From the NCBI GenBank assembly GCA_002441135.1, contig DJVJ01000008.1:1-64000 (forward strand): 64,000 nucleotides of DNA, in the 5' to 3' direction. The position numbers and the translations under genes are program-made. This document shows, one piece after another, positions 16,216 through 25,861 of the stretch (within the stretch, counting starts at the first letter, position 1; every line of letters begins with the position of its first letter). The stretch is from Caryophanales bacterium UBA6259 (GTDB taxonomy: Bacteria; Bacillota; Bacilli; Tepidibacillales; Tepidibacillaceae). The notes beneath the pieces were generated by a model. It was not told the DNA's origin and ran no database searches. It worked only from the letters and a program-made list of their open reading frames with translations.

Positions 16216-17532
16216 CTATTTTTTATGAAAAACAACATGCTCTAAAAACAAACTCAAGATAACTCCTAATATTAAACCATTTCCTAAGATATAGCTAAAG
16301 ATTGGATGCAACGAAGATAACGACTCACTAGGGATAAACATGACACCTATACCCGCCATTAAAGATAAGCCAATCACCGTTATATTATGGTTGTCCATCG
16401 ATATTTTCGCATAATCCTTTAATCCAAATCCAAGTAGTTGTGCAAATGTAGTAAAAAGAACGGCATATCCTACAGGTGCAGGTAGAGCGGCGAAAAAGAA
16501 ACCAATGGAAGGAATAAATCCCAAAAGCATCACCATAAAGGTGGATAGAATAAAGGAAATACGTGCAGCATTTCCAGTAATATTCACCATTCCAGCGGCA
16601 ATTGATAAAGGTACTAATCCAACTGTTGATCCAATTCCAGAAAAGATATGGGCAATCCCTGTAAAAATTCCACCACGATTATAGGTGGTTTCGGTAGGCT
16701 GCACTTTTGCAGCGACACCCATTACAGAAATGCTTGTAATCAAATTAGAGATTAGAATAAATCCGGTAATCACCGAAGTTAAAACAATACCTATATCAAA
16801 AATTGGCGGACCAAAAGCAAAGAAGGCTGGAAAGGAAAATAAGTTTTCACTTAAACTTGGCTGACTTGCTAATCCCAAAACAGCATATAAAATCCATCCT
16901 ACTACTATTCCTATTAAAATAGAAAAGCTACGAAAAAACACTCCTTTTCTACTAGAAAGAAAAATAACAAAGCTTACTAGAATAATAGAAATAAGAGCAA
17001 TTGGCCACTTAATAGTTTCGTCTTGATAACCGACCCCAAGCATCCCTTTTACAAAGGAGCTACTCATGGAAATGGCTAAGATAATCATATATGTACCTGT
17101 AATTACAGGAGTAAATATTTTTTGAATTTTGCTAATAGAGCCTGTCAACCCTAGAATGACAAAGATAAGACCAGCAACGATTAGTCCTAATTCTAGACTT
17201 TGCCCAATTTCAATCGGAGTTTTCCCTAAAGTAGGAGCTAATTGAATCAAGATTAAAAAGATTCCCCACCACATGCCAGCAGGCCCCTCAATCACCGGAT
17301 AGCGATGACCAAAAGTCACCTGAAGAAAGGAAGCCACCCCCACAAATAAAAAGGTTCTTTGGATGAAGGTTGCTGTCTCAATGTCAGAGAAGCCCAATGC
17401 CTTTCCAATAACTACAGGTACAACTAAAGAACTTGCCAAGGTAAAAACAAACCACTGAAGTGCGGATAAAATTGAATTCCAAACAGGTGGTTGATCGTTT
17501 AATTTATAGATTAAATCGTTATGTTCCTTCAT
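16216..17532 (-). CDS. NCS2-family purine/pyrimidine permease (438 aa)
   Basis: Integral membrane nucleobase:cation symporter of the NCS2 (uracil/xanthine permease) family, with about 12-14 hydrophobic segments. Family features include the N-terminal QW-FTLASSLVVPVVIG stretch, the EGPAGMWWG region (about 83-91), the conserved NLITSISVMG and the glycine-rich block near AHIFSGIGSTVGLVPLS. It sits alone, 75 bases upstream of the end of the MFS gene. Whether it carries uracil, xanthine or another base cannot be told from sequence alone. Confidence 0.87.
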   Translation of the reverse strand: MKEHNDLIYKLNDQPPVWNSILSALQWFVFTLASSLVVPVVIGKALGFSDIETATFIQRTFLFVGVASFLQVTFGHRYPVIEGPAGMWWGIFLILIQLAPTLGKTPIEIGQSLELGLIVAGLIFVILGLTGSISKIQKIFTPVITGTYMIILAISMSSSFVKGMLGVGYQDETIKWPIALISIILVSFVIFLSSRKGVFFRSFSILIGIVVGWILYAVLGLASQPSLSENLFSFPAFFAFGPPIFDIGIVLTSVITGFILISNLITSISVMGVAAKVQPTETTYNRGGIFTGIAHIFSGIGSTVGLVPLSIAAGMVNITGNAARISFILSTFMVMLLGFIPSIGFFFAALPAPVGYAVLFTTFAQLLGFGLKDYAKISMDNHNITVIGLSLMAGIGVMFIPSESLSSLHPIFSYILGNGLILGVILSLFLEHVVFHKK

Positions 17533-17606
17533 AAAATTCCTTTCTCCTTACTGCTTTTTTACTTAATCCTATCACAAGATATGAAAATATAGGTATATTT
17601 TTCAGA

Positions 17607-19001
17607 TTAATAGGATTCCTTTTTTTCTCTTTTTGTAACCTTTAAACGGGTAACTAACAAAAGAAGATTAAATAGAGCAATCACACTTCCGATAAGAAAA
17701 ACGGTAGGTATACTACTCATTTGAAAAAATAATATCGCAAAGGCCACACCACTAACTCGACCAAAATTACGAATCGTCGCGATAATTCCGCCTGTTATTC
17801 CTGCCTTATTGACAGGTACACTTTCAATAATCGCAACATTAACAGGAGACTGAAATAGCGCCATCCCTATTCCAAAAAAGGAAATCGTTGCAATAATATA
17901 AAATACGGTACTATTTTCCGTATAATTTCCCATTAGAAATAAGCTAATGGTGATGATGGTCATCCCGAATAAGGCTGGCCATAGGTTTCCAATTCGATCT
18001 GATAGAAATCCGCTTATTGGTGCAGTAATCATCATTGCAACCGCTTGAAATGTCATAATGGCTCCAATTTGAATTGGGGTTAATTGAAGAACATTATACA
18101 AAAACATGGGAAGTAAAACCGATGGAAACATGATTAGCACATAAGAAAAATAGCTAGTAATACTACCTACTGCAAAGGTAGAAATCCGGAAAAAGGTCAA
18201 ATCAATTAATGGCTGATCTAATTTGATTTCCCATAAATAAAATAAAATACCGCTAATTATAGAAAGTATAACGATTCCCCAGGAAATAGGACTATGCCAG
18301 CCCCAGATATGTCCATTTGAAACGAAAAGAAGTAGAGAAACCATAGCAATAAAAAAAAGAACCGCACCTAAATAATCTAAATTACGTTCTTTATTCCTAC
18401 TAATTTCCTCCTTAGAATCCTTCGGAAGAAATAGATAGGCACCAATAAAACCCAGTAGACCAATCGGAAAGTTAATCCAAAAAATTGATCTCCAGCCAAG
18501 GAAATCAATTAGAAAACCACCAATTGCTGGACCAGCGATTGTTCCAGCCGCAACAACACTCCCAATCATTCCTAATGCTTTTCCTCTATTCCCTGCTGGA
18601 AATGCATTGGCAATAATCGACATGACATTTCCTTGTAGTATTGCAGCACCAATTCCTTGATAAATACGAAAGATAATTAATTGTACAATCGATTGCGAAA
18701 TTGCCGATAACAAGGAACCACTAACAAACACTGCAGTTCCAATCATAAACATTTTCTTTCTGCCGACTAAATCAGAAAGCTTGCCCATCGCAGGTAATAT
18801 CCCAGTGATCATTAGCAAATAAGAAGAAATCACCCATTGTAAAACCTCAGGACCCACTAAGAAATATTCTTCTAAAATAGGTAATGCGACATTTAAAATA
18901 CTACTATCCACATTGACCATAAAGGTTCCAGTAGTAACAGATAAAAAAATGATCCATGGGTACCACGACAAATTGATAAGCTTATTTTGAAGTTTTTCCA
19001 T
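17607..19001 (-). CDS. MFS exporter, DHA2 (14-helix) family (464 aa)
   Basis: Drug:H+ antiporter-type transporter of the EmrB/QacA (DHA2) group. Motifs seen: TGTFMVNVDSSILNVALP in helix 1 (motif D1 with Asp), GKLSDLVGRKKMF in loop 2-3 (motif A), and the GSVVAAGTIAGPAIGGFLID block in helix 5 (motif C of exporters). About 14 helices. It precedes the NCS2 permease gene on the same strand (75-base gap) and may be co-transcribed with it. The substrate is unknown. Confidence 0.9.
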   Translation of the reverse strand: MEKLQNKLINLSWYPWIIFLSVTTGTFMVNVDSSILNVALPILEEYFLVGPEVLQWVISSYLLMITGILPAMGKLSDLVGRKKMFMIGTAVFVSGSLLSAISQSIVQLIIFRIYQGIGAAILQGNVMSIIANAFPAGNRGKALGMIGSVVAAGTIAGPAIGGFLIDFLGWRSIFWINFPIGLLGFIGAYLFLPKDSKEEISRNKERNLDYLGAVLFFIAMVSLLLFVSNGHIWGWHSPISWGIVILSIISGILFYLWEIKLDQPLIDLTFFRISTFAVGSITSYFSYVLIMFPSVLLPMFLYNVLQLTPIQIGAIMTFQAVAMMITAPISGFLSDRIGNLWPALFGMTIITISLFLMGNYTENSTVFYIIATISFFGIGMALFQSPVNVAIIESVPVNKAGITGGIIATIRNFGRVSGVAFAILFFQMSSIPTVFLIGSVIALFNLLLLVTRLKVTKREKKESY

Positions 19002-19145
19002 TGATGTCCTCCATCACAATAAAACTATTATTTACTATCATTCCGTTTTCTTTTGAAAATCATAACTAAAGATGATAAGCTAATTTTAACATAAAATATA
19101 CAATATTTACCTGCGTTTAGAATTTTAGAGAGGAGCAATATAAAG

Positions 19146-20345
19146 TTGAAAAAATTAAAGCTAATATGTACACATTGTGGGGAAAAATATGATATTGAGA
19201 GCATTTATTTTCGTTGTTCTCACTGTAATGAACCATTGGAACTAGAAGAAGTTCAATCTGGTAGAATCAATCAAACAGCTCATCTAAAGCAAACTATGAT
19301 GGAACGTTATCAAGACTTCTTTCCATTTCTTGAAATCGACTCTTCTTTTTCCTTAGGAGAAGGCTTTACCCCTCTCATCCCATCAAGAATAGCGAAAGAA
19401 GATTTGAATATCAACAATCTGTATTTTAAAAATGAAACTGTAAATCCAACTTGGTCCTTTAAAGACAGAGGTACAGTAGTTGGAATGCAACATGCCATAA
19501 AGCTTGGATATAAAAAGATTGGAACAGTCTCTACTGGAAATATGGCGGTATCCGTTGCAGCCTATGGAAGTCGTGCAGGCTTAGAAACTTTTGTTTTTGT
19601 TGATAAAAATATTGCTCCGGAAAAATTAAATCCAATTGCTATCCATAAACCACATCTCATCAAAGTGGATGGAAATTATGGCGACCTTTATTATGAAACT
19701 CTTGAAATCGGTAAAGAGAAGGATATCTATTTTATTAATTCTGATCAACCTTATCGGGTAGAAGGTTCAAAAGCGATCGCTTTTGAAATTTGCGAACAAC
19801 TTAATTTTGTAGTGCCAGATTATGTCGTAGTCCCTACAAGTGCAGGAGGAAATATTCGAGGAATAGAAAAAGGGTTTAGAGAGTTTAAAAACGCAGGATT
19901 GATAGATAAACTACCTAAAATTATCTGCGCTCAAGCAAGTGGCTGTTCGCCAATCTATAATGCGTTTATAACCGAAAAGGATACAATCTCACGGATTGAA
20001 CATCCAAATACTATTGCTCACGCCATTGAAAATCCATATCCTCCAAGTGGTAATGAAGTATTACGGATGGTAAAGAAAAATGATAGCCTCTGTGTTGCAG
20101 TAACAGATGAAGAAATCATTCATGCACAAGCCCAGTTAGCCAAGGAAGGATTGTTTGGTCAACCCGCCTCAGCTGTACCACTAGCGGCAGTTAAAAAACT
20201 AAAAGAAAGTGGTCGAATTAAAGAAAGTGATCATATTGTCTGTATTGTCACTGGGAGTGGCCTTAAATATACCTCTGCCTTAGAAAAGCATCATTTAACT
20301 TCATTGGAAGCGAAAATGGAGAATTTAAGGGATTTCTTAAAATAA
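19146..20345 (+). CDS. thrC: Threonine synthase (399 aa)
   Basis: PLP enzyme converting O-phosphohomoserine to threonine. An N-terminal zinc-ribbon (C8-x2-C11, C24-x2-C27) precedes the fold-type II PLP domain, with the PLP lysine K106 in TWSFKDRG, the phosphate-binding loop (PTSAGGNIRG) and SGLK near the end. The start is TTG 19146 with GAGAGGAG about 11 bases upstream. Unlike in many bacilli, hom and thrB are not adjacent. Related enzymes with this ribbon can act on other substrates (e.g. cysteate synthase), so threonine synthase is the most probable rather than certain assignment. Confidence 0.88.
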   Translation: MKKLKLICTHCGEKYDIESIYFRCSHCNEPLELEEVQSGRINQTAHLKQTMMERYQDFFPFLEIDSSFSLGEGFTPLIPSRIAKEDLNINNLYFKNETVNPTWSFKDRGTVVGMQHAIKLGYKKIGTVSTGNMAVSVAAYGSRAGLETFVFVDKNIAPEKLNPIAIHKPHLIKVDGNYGDLYYETLEIGKEKDIYFINSDQPYRVEGSKAIAFEICEQLNFVVPDYVVVPTSAGGNIRGIEKGFREFKNAGLIDKLPKIICAQASGCSPIYNAFITEKDTISRIEHPNTIAHAIENPYPPSGNEVLRMVKKNDSLCVAVTDEEIIHAQAQLAKEGLFGQPASAVPLAAVKKLKESGRIKESDHIVCIVTGSGLKYTSALEKHHLTSLEAKMENLRDFLK

Positions 20346-20374
20346 TACTTTATGGAAAGATATAAGAGAAAAAG

Positions 20375-20422
20375 AAAAAGACAAAATCTTTGTCCTCCAT
20401 TGGGGCAAGCTTTTGTCTTTTT
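20375..20422. terminator. Bidirectional terminator between thrC and liaR
   Basis: AAAAGACAAAA pairs with TTTTGTCTTTT around a loop containing a second short stem; A/T runs on both sides. It reaches the liaR stop codon. Confidence 0.85.
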
Positions 20423-21059
20423 AGCTTAAATTGTTTTTATTCACATATATAGCTGCCTGTGTTCGATCCTCTAATTCAAGCTTTGCTAAAATGTTACTTA
20501 CATGTGTTTTTACTGTTTTAATGCCAATAAATAGCTCTTCCCCTATTTCTTTGTTACTTTTTCCTTCACCGATTAGTTTTAGTACATCCATTTCTCTAGC
20601 GGTTAGACGCTCATGTTTTGGAGGCTGTGTTTGCATACGAGTAATCATCATTGAGGTTACTTTTCCTTCAATTATAGACTGGCCATTTGCTGCTTGACGA
20701 ATCGCTTCAGCAATTTCATTGGCTCTAGATGTTTTAAGTAAATAGCTAAATGCCCCAGCCTCAATAACTGGAAATACTTTTTCTGGATCTAGAAAGCTAG
20801 TCAAAACAACAACCTTCAATGTCGGATTACCGTTTTTTATCTGTTTCGTTGCCTCTATCCCATCCATTCCATCCATTACTAAATCCATTAGAATTACATC
20901 TGGTTGAAGCTCTAAAGCCATTTTTACTCCAGCTGCTCCATCACTTGCTTCTCCAATGACCTCTATATCTGGCTCCGTTTCTAAAAAGGTGGCTAATCCC
21001 ATCCGAACCATCTCATGGTCATCCACTAGAAGCACTCTTATCTTATTCCCCATTTCCAT
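20421..21059 (-). CDS. liaR: LiaR/VraR-type response regulator (212 aa)
   Basis: NarL-family response regulator: receiver domain (acidic pair D13/D14 in LLVDDHE, phospho-acceptor D59 in VILMDLVMDG, conserved T/K positions) and a LuxR-type helix-turn-helix (TAREMDVLKLIGEGKSNKEIG...TVKTHVSNIL). The receiver and output match the LiaR/VraR group, the usual partner of LiaS. I place the start at ATG 21059: the AAGGAG site is 8 bases upstream, while the ATG at 21065 is only 2 bases from it. The gene is isolated by terminators on both sides and lies 6.3 kb upstream of liaFS, so pairing with LiaS is inferred from family. Confidence 0.88.
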   Translation of the reverse strand: MEMGNKIRVLLVDDHEMVRMGLATFLETEPDIEVIGEASDGAAGVKMALELQPDVILMDLVMDGMDGIEATKQIKNGNPTLKVVVLTSFLDPEKVFPVIEAGAFSYLLKTSRANEIAEAIRQAANGQSIIEGKVTSMMITRMQTQPPKHERLTAREMDVLKLIGEGKSNKEIGEELFIGIKTVKTHVSNILAKLELEDRTQAAIYVNKNNLS

Positions 21060-21136
21060 TTCCATCTCTCCTTATTAAAGCCGAACGATACTTTCATTTA
21101 TAAACTATTTTATCAGAATTATAAAAAACTATATAG

Positions 21137-21170
21137 TAAAATTAAAAGCGGAGCCAATAGGCATCCGCTA
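21137..21170 (-). terminator. Terminator of the app operon
   Basis: On the minus strand AGCGGATGCC-TATT-GGCTCCGCT (one-base bulge) is followed by TTTTAATTTT. It separates appC from liaR. Confidence 0.8.
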
Positions 21171-21204
21171 ATGAATGGGTATACTATACCTAGTTCTATT
21201 CAAT

Positions 21205-22110
21205 TTAGCGGTTAGACTTTGGATTAAAAGCATCTTTTAGTCCTTCACCGACAAAGTTCACTGACAAAATGGTTAAGGTTAAGACAATTCCAGGTGGCAT
21301 CCAAATCCATGGTTTAAACTGAATGACATTTGGATTACGCGCCGGTGAAATCATATTACCCCAACTTGGAATTGTCTGTGGTACTCCGAAGCCTAAAAAG
21401 GAAATACCTGTTTCAAAAACAATCATTGACGCAAGTAGAATCGTAGCCTGTACAATCACCGTAGAAATAACATTTGGTAATAAATGTTTATAGATAACCT
21501 TTGATGCTGGAGTTCCAATCGAAATTGCAGCAGCAATATAATCGTTTTCCTTCTCTGACAAAACCTTGCTTCGTACTAGCCTTGCCACACCTCCCCAACC
21601 CAAAACACTAATTACAAAGATAAGCGCCGATATTCCTGATTTAGGGAAGATTGCATTTAAAACAATAACAAAAATAAGAAATGGAAAAACCATAATAAAA
21701 TCGGTAAAACGCATTAACCAAGCATCTACTTTTCCACCAAAATATCCAGCAACTGCACCAATAAGCGTACCAATAATCGTTATATTAAGTGTTGCAATAA
21801 AACCAATGGTTAAAGAAACCCTTCCCCCATATAATAAACGAGTGAAAATATCTCTTCCACCATTATCTGTCCCAAGCCAGTTATCTGCCGACGGAGCTTT
21901 CATTAGCTTAGCAATATTTACCTTTGCAGGATCTTCTGTTGTTATATAGGGAGCCAAAAATGAGATAACGGTAATAAATACAAGAAAAACTAGTGCAATC
22001 ATTGCAATTTTATTTTTAAGAAATTTTCGGCGTGCAATCACCCATGGAGAGGGGCTTTTTTGGTGATTCAATGGTATTTTTGTGGTATTATGTTCAACTA
22101 CTGGATCCAA
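21205..22110 (-). CDS. appC: Oligopeptide ABC transporter permease AppC-like (301 aa)
   Basis: Second inner-membrane permease of a peptide importer (OppC/AppC/DppC family). A long cytoplasmic N-terminus with the conserved SPWVIARRKFLKNK region is followed by about six helices, and the EAA-type loop is seen in DYIAAAISIGTPASKVIYKHLLPN (residues about 207-230). It is the last gene of the minus-strand operon, 11 bases after appB. The operon order D-F-A-B-C is that of Bacillus app rather than opp (A-B-C-D-F). Confidence 0.92.
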   Translation of the reverse strand: MDPVVEHNTTKIPLNHQKSPSPWVIARRKFLKNKIAMIALVFLVFITVISFLAPYITTEDPAKVNIAKLMKAPSADNWLGTDNGGRDIFTRLLYGGRVSLTIGFIATLNITIIGTLIGAVAGYFGGKVDAWLMRFTDFIMVFPFLIFVIVLNAIFPKSGISALIFVISVLGWGGVARLVRSKVLSEKENDYIAAAISIGTPASKVIYKHLLPNVISTVIVQATILLASMIVFETGISFLGFGVPQTIPSWGNMISPARNPNVIQFKPWIWMPPGIVLTLTILSVNFVGEGLKDAFNPKSNR

Positions 22111-22121
22111 AATTATCCCTC

Positions 22122-23093
22122 CTAATCTAAGCGAATGCGTGGGTCAACTACCCCATATAATAAATCAGCAATCAAATTCCCAATTAAAGTCATGATACTA
22201 AGCATCATTGTTATGGTCATCACGACAGAGTAGTCTCTATTGGTTAATGAATCAATAAAAAGACTTCCTATTCCTGGATAGGTGAAAATCGTTTCAGTGA
22301 TTACTGCACCACCTAATAATCCACCAATATCAAACCCTAGAAAAGTAACAATCGGAATGATTGAATTTCTCAAAATGTGTTTGTTGTAGATAATGGATTC
22401 ACTAGTACCTTTTGCTCTTGCTGTTCTTACATAATCCTTACGACTCGATTCGATAATATCATTTCGTAAAAATTGAGTATATCCTGCTGTGGATAACATC
22501 CCTAACACTAACGCAGGTAAAATGGTATGCTTCAATTTACTAACATAAAAAGCAATGGTATTCACATCCACCCCAGTACCTATACTACCACTTGCAGGAA
22601 CCCATTGAAGCTTAAGTGCGAAAAGATAGATGGCCATTAGTCCTGCGAAAAATGATGGAAGCGCAAATCCTAGATAGTTATAGGTAGCAATCATATTATC
22701 CCCTAAGGTATATGGATGCTTACCCGCGTACATTCCCATGATAAATGCAAATATATACGTAAAAAAGAGTGCTAATAGGGTTAAGAACAATGTATTATAT
22801 ACCCTTAATCCAATTAACTGGGAAACAGGCATTTTATGAATAAATGAATTTCCGAAATCACCATGTAAGATATCGTTCATCCAACGGAGATATTGAATAT
22901 GAACCGGATCATTGTAGCCAAGCTTTTCCTTCATTGCTGAAATGTATTCCGGACTGCTGTTTGTTGGATCAATTCTTCCCGATAGGGCATCCCCTGGCAT
23001 CATCTTTGCCAGGGAGAATACCACCATGGAAAGCAGGATCATGATGGGGATCATCACAGCGATTCTTCTTAGTGTGTAGGTTAACATCTGCAC
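22122..23093 (-). CDS. appB: Oligopeptide ABC transporter permease AppB-like (323 aa)
   Basis: First permease subunit (OppB/AppB/DppB family), about six helices. It has the family N-terminus MLTYTLRRIAVMIPIMILLS and the EAA loop DYVRTARAKGTSESIIYNKHILRN (written here in two parts: DYVRTARAKGT and SESIIYNKHILRN). The conserved GGLLGGAVITETIF motif and the C-terminal DLLYGVVDPRIR typical of the family are present. It lies between the binding protein and appC genes in the same operon. Confidence 0.93.
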   Translation of the reverse strand: MQMLTYTLRRIAVMIPIMILLSMVVFSLAKMMPGDALSGRIDPTNSSPEYISAMKEKLGYNDPVHIQYLRWMNDILHGDFGNSFIHKMPVSQLIGLRVYNTLFLTLLALFFTYIFAFIMGMYAGKHPYTLGDNMIATYNYLGFALPSFFAGLMAIYLFALKLQWVPASGSIGTGVDVNTIAFYVSKLKHTILPALVLGMLSTAGYTQFLRNDIIESSRKDYVRTARAKGTSESIIYNKHILRNSIIPIVTFLGFDIGGLLGGAVITETIFTYPGIGSLFIDSLTNRDYSVVMTITMMLSIMTLIGNLIADLLYGVVDPRIRLD

Positions 23094-23128
23094 TTCCCCT
23101 TCTCTGCTTTGTTTTGTTAGTTAATCAA

Positions 23129-24853
23129 TTATTGAGTTACCCACCATAAATGTACATCTTTTTGAATAGTGAATGAGTTTGCATCAACATTGTTTACACG
23201 TTTGTTTGCTGCATACACATCAATTGGTGACCATAAATAGATCATTGGTAGCTCGTCGTTTACAATCTTCTGCCAATCAACATAAACCTGTTTACGATAA
23301 TTCTCATCAAATGCCTTTTCTCCAACTCCTTCTTTAATTAAACGGTCAGATTCTTCTGTATACCAACGAGGGAAGTTCCAGCTATCTGCTTTTCTCCATA
23401 GTCCAGATGGATCAGGATCAGAAGCTAATCCCCAAGCACCCATAAATACTTCAACAGTTGGGTCATCATTTTGTACTAAATCATAGAATAGATTAAATTC
23501 TTTTAGTGTTCCACCATTTAATTCAGCATTCAAGCCAACCTCTTTCCACATTTGAAGGATTGCCTGTGCTCTTGGTTCTGCAATTTCACTTCCAGACATT
23601 GCAAGTAAAGATACGGTAAATTTCTTACCTTGTGGATCTTCACGTAATCCATCCCCATCAACATCTTTATAACCAGCTTCATCTAATAATTGCTTAGCCT
23701 TTTCTGGATTATAATCATAATGGGTTAATTCAGAATCTGGTGCTTTTGCCCAACTCACTACAGGCATTGGTGTATCAATAATGGTTCCAAGGCCATTAGA
23801 GAAAGCATCAATTAATCCTTGACGATCTAATGCATATGCCATTGCTTGACGTAATTGTTTGTTTTGGAATTTAGGATTATCCATTACAACTTCTTCTTTT
23901 TCAGCATCATAACGACCAAAATCAAATCCAAGATAGCTGTATGCTAAAGCAGCTTCTTCAAAAAGGTTAATATTTGTTAGCTTTTTAATTTCTTGGTATT
24001 GGCTTGATGGAATTTGAATAATATCCACTTCACCATTTTCTAATAAACCATTAGATAGATCAGCATCAATAATCTTATAAATCACGCCATCTAAGTATGG
24101 TTTACCTTGCCAATAATCATCAAAACGCTCAAATTCAACAAATTCACCTGGTTGAATTTTCTTTACTTTAAATGGTCCAATACCAATTGGATTTTGACGA
24201 ACCTTAGGGTGACTTGCTAAATCTTTAACTGCAATACCTTCTAAGTATTTGCTTGGTTCTGGATAAGACCAAAGGTTATCTAATGTATTTACTTGAGCCT
24301 CTTTCACCGTAATTTCGATTGTATAAGGATCAATAACCTTAATACCTGAGATGGAGTCGGCAGTACCTGCATGGTACTCATCTACCCCAACAATCATCTC
24401 TACGTTAGAATAGCGAGATCCATCGTAATCAGGGTGAGCAATAACTTCTAAAGCATATTTCCAGTCTTCAACTGTTAACTCATCCCCATTATGCCACTTA
24501 ACACCCTGTTTAATTTTAAAAGTAAATACTTTGTGGTCAGCAGATTGCTCATATTCAGCAATGTAAGGATAAGTTTTTAAGTCATCTCCAGTTGTTAAAA
24601 AACCTTCATGCATGAAGTTTAAAATTAGATCATCATCTTCTCCTGCATAATATGCACGCATTAATACTCCTTTAAATGGCTGTGTATATGCAAAAGTAAC
24701 AGTGCCACCATATTGTGGTTCTACTTTTGGCTCTTCCTTTGATTCAGAAGTTTGACTAGATTCAGTTGTTGTTGTAGGCTCTGAATTTGAGCAACCTACA
24801 GCCATTGATAATACTAATACCAATGACAATAAAAGTAATAGTGCTTTTTTCAA
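23129..24853 (-). CDS. appA: Peptide-binding lipoprotein of the ABC importer (574 aa)
   Basis: Extracellular solute-binding protein (SBP_bac_5 family) anchored by lipid: signal peptide MKKALLLLLSLVLVLSMAVG then lipobox Cys21, followed by a Ser/Thr/Glu-rich linker (about 22-45). The family signature region is GVKWHNGDELTVEDWKYALE. Length is normal for OppA/AppA. It captures oligopeptides for AppB/AppC. The larger gap (about 30 bases) to appF contains a normal ribosome binding site region. Specificity (peptides versus, for example, nickel) cannot be decided from sequence, but the gene order supports peptides. Confidence 0.92.
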   Translation of the reverse strand: MKKALLLLLSLVLVLSMAVGCSNSEPTTTTESSQTSESKEEPKVEPQYGGTVTFAYTQPFKGVLMRAYYAGEDDDLILNFMHEGFLTTGDDLKTYPYIAEYEQSADHKVFTFKIKQGVKWHNGDELTVEDWKYALEVIAHPDYDGSRYSNVEMIVGVDEYHAGTADSISGIKVIDPYTIEITVKEAQVNTLDNLWSYPEPSKYLEGIAVKDLASHPKVRQNPIGIGPFKVKKIQPGEFVEFERFDDYWQGKPYLDGVIYKIIDADLSNGLLENGEVDIIQIPSSQYQEIKKLTNINLFEEAALAYSYLGFDFGRYDAEKEEVVMDNPKFQNKQLRQAMAYALDRQGLIDAFSNGLGTIIDTPMPVVSWAKAPDSELTHYDYNPEKAKQLLDEAGYKDVDGDGLREDPQGKKFTVSLLAMSGSEIAEPRAQAILQMWKEVGLNAELNGGTLKEFNLFYDLVQNDDPTVEVFMGAWGLASDPDPSGLWRKADSWNFPRWYTEESDRLIKEGVGEKAFDENYRKQVYVDWQKIVNDELPMIYLWSPIDVYAANKRVNNVDANSFTIQKDVHLWWVTQ

Positions 24854-24883
24854 ATCGATTCCCCCATTTTTTTGTAATTTTAA

Positions 24884-25861
24884 TTAATAGAGATGACAAG
24901 CAACTTGATGACCTGGTTTCACCTCCTTCATTAGTGGTCTAACTTCTTTACACTCAGGCAAGGCATGCTTACATCTTGGATGAAAAGCACAGCCTAGAGG
25001 AGGATTAGCAGGACTTGGTACATCCCCTTCTAACACAATTCTTTCTTTTCTCTTCTTAGGATCAGGAATTGGAATCGCGGATAATAGTGCCTGTGTATAT
25101 GGATGAAGTGGTTCTTCATACAAGCTGTTTTTGTCTGTTAACTCTACTATTCGGCCTAAATACATTACACCAATGCGATCACTAACATGCTTAACAACAC
25201 TTAAATTATGAGCGATAAATAGATAAGTAAGGTTAAATTCTTCTTGCAAATCTTCTAATAGATTTAAAACCTGGGATTGAACAGATACATCTAATGCAGA
25301 TACTGGTTCATCAGCAATTATCAATTTAGGACGAAGTGCTAGTGCTCTAGCAATTCCTACACGCTGTCTTTGTCCACCTGAAAATTCATGTGGATATTTA
25401 TAGTAGGTATCTGATGTCAAACCAACCTTTTCTAGCAATTCCATTACCTCATCTTTTAAATCCTTTGATTTTTGACCTGTATAATTCCTGATTGGTTCAG
25501 AAATTATATCTCCTACCATCATCTTCGGATTTAATGAGGCATATGGATCTTGAAATACCATCTGCATTTCGCGACGAATTTGCCTTAATTCGTTTCCTTT
25601 GACCTTTGTAATGTCTTTCCCTTGGAAAATAATTTCGCCTTCAGTTGGGTTTTGAAGTCGAAGGATTGTTTTTCCTGCGCTTGACTTACCACAACCAGAT
25701 TCTCCAACTAACCCTAATGTTTCTCCATATTTTAATTGTAGAGAAATATCATCCACTGCTTTTACATCACCAACTTTTCTTTGAAAAAAGCCAGCACGTA
25801 TTGGATAATACATCTTCAAATTATTAATTTCTAATAATATATCGTCCTTCGTCTGCCTCAT
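24884..25861 (-). CDS. appF: Oligopeptide ABC transporter ATPase AppF-like (325 aa)
   Basis: Cytoplasmic ATPase subunit. Walker A is GESGCGKSS starting at residue 53; the ABC signature FSGGQRQRVGIARAL and Walker B LIIADEPVSALD are intact. The C-terminal oligopeptide-transporter extension contains the cysteine-rich CAFHPRCKHALPEC. The start overlaps the appD stop by four bases (ATGA), indicating translational coupling of the two ATPases. Confidence 0.94.
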   Translation of the reverse strand: MRQTKDDILLEINNLKMYYPIRAGFFQRKVGDVKAVDDISLQLKYGETLGLVGESGCGKSSAGKTILRLQNPTEGEIIFQGKDITKVKGNELRQIRREMQMVFQDPYASLNPKMMVGDIISEPIRNYTGQKSKDLKDEVMELLEKVGLTSDTYYKYPHEFSGGQRQRVGIARALALRPKLIIADEPVSALDVSVQSQVLNLLEDLQEEFNLTYLFIAHNLSVVKHVSDRIGVMYLGRIVELTDKNSLYEEPLHPYTQALLSAIPIPDPKKRKERIVLEGDVPSPANPPLGCAFHPRCKHALPECKEVRPLMKEVKPGHQVACHLY

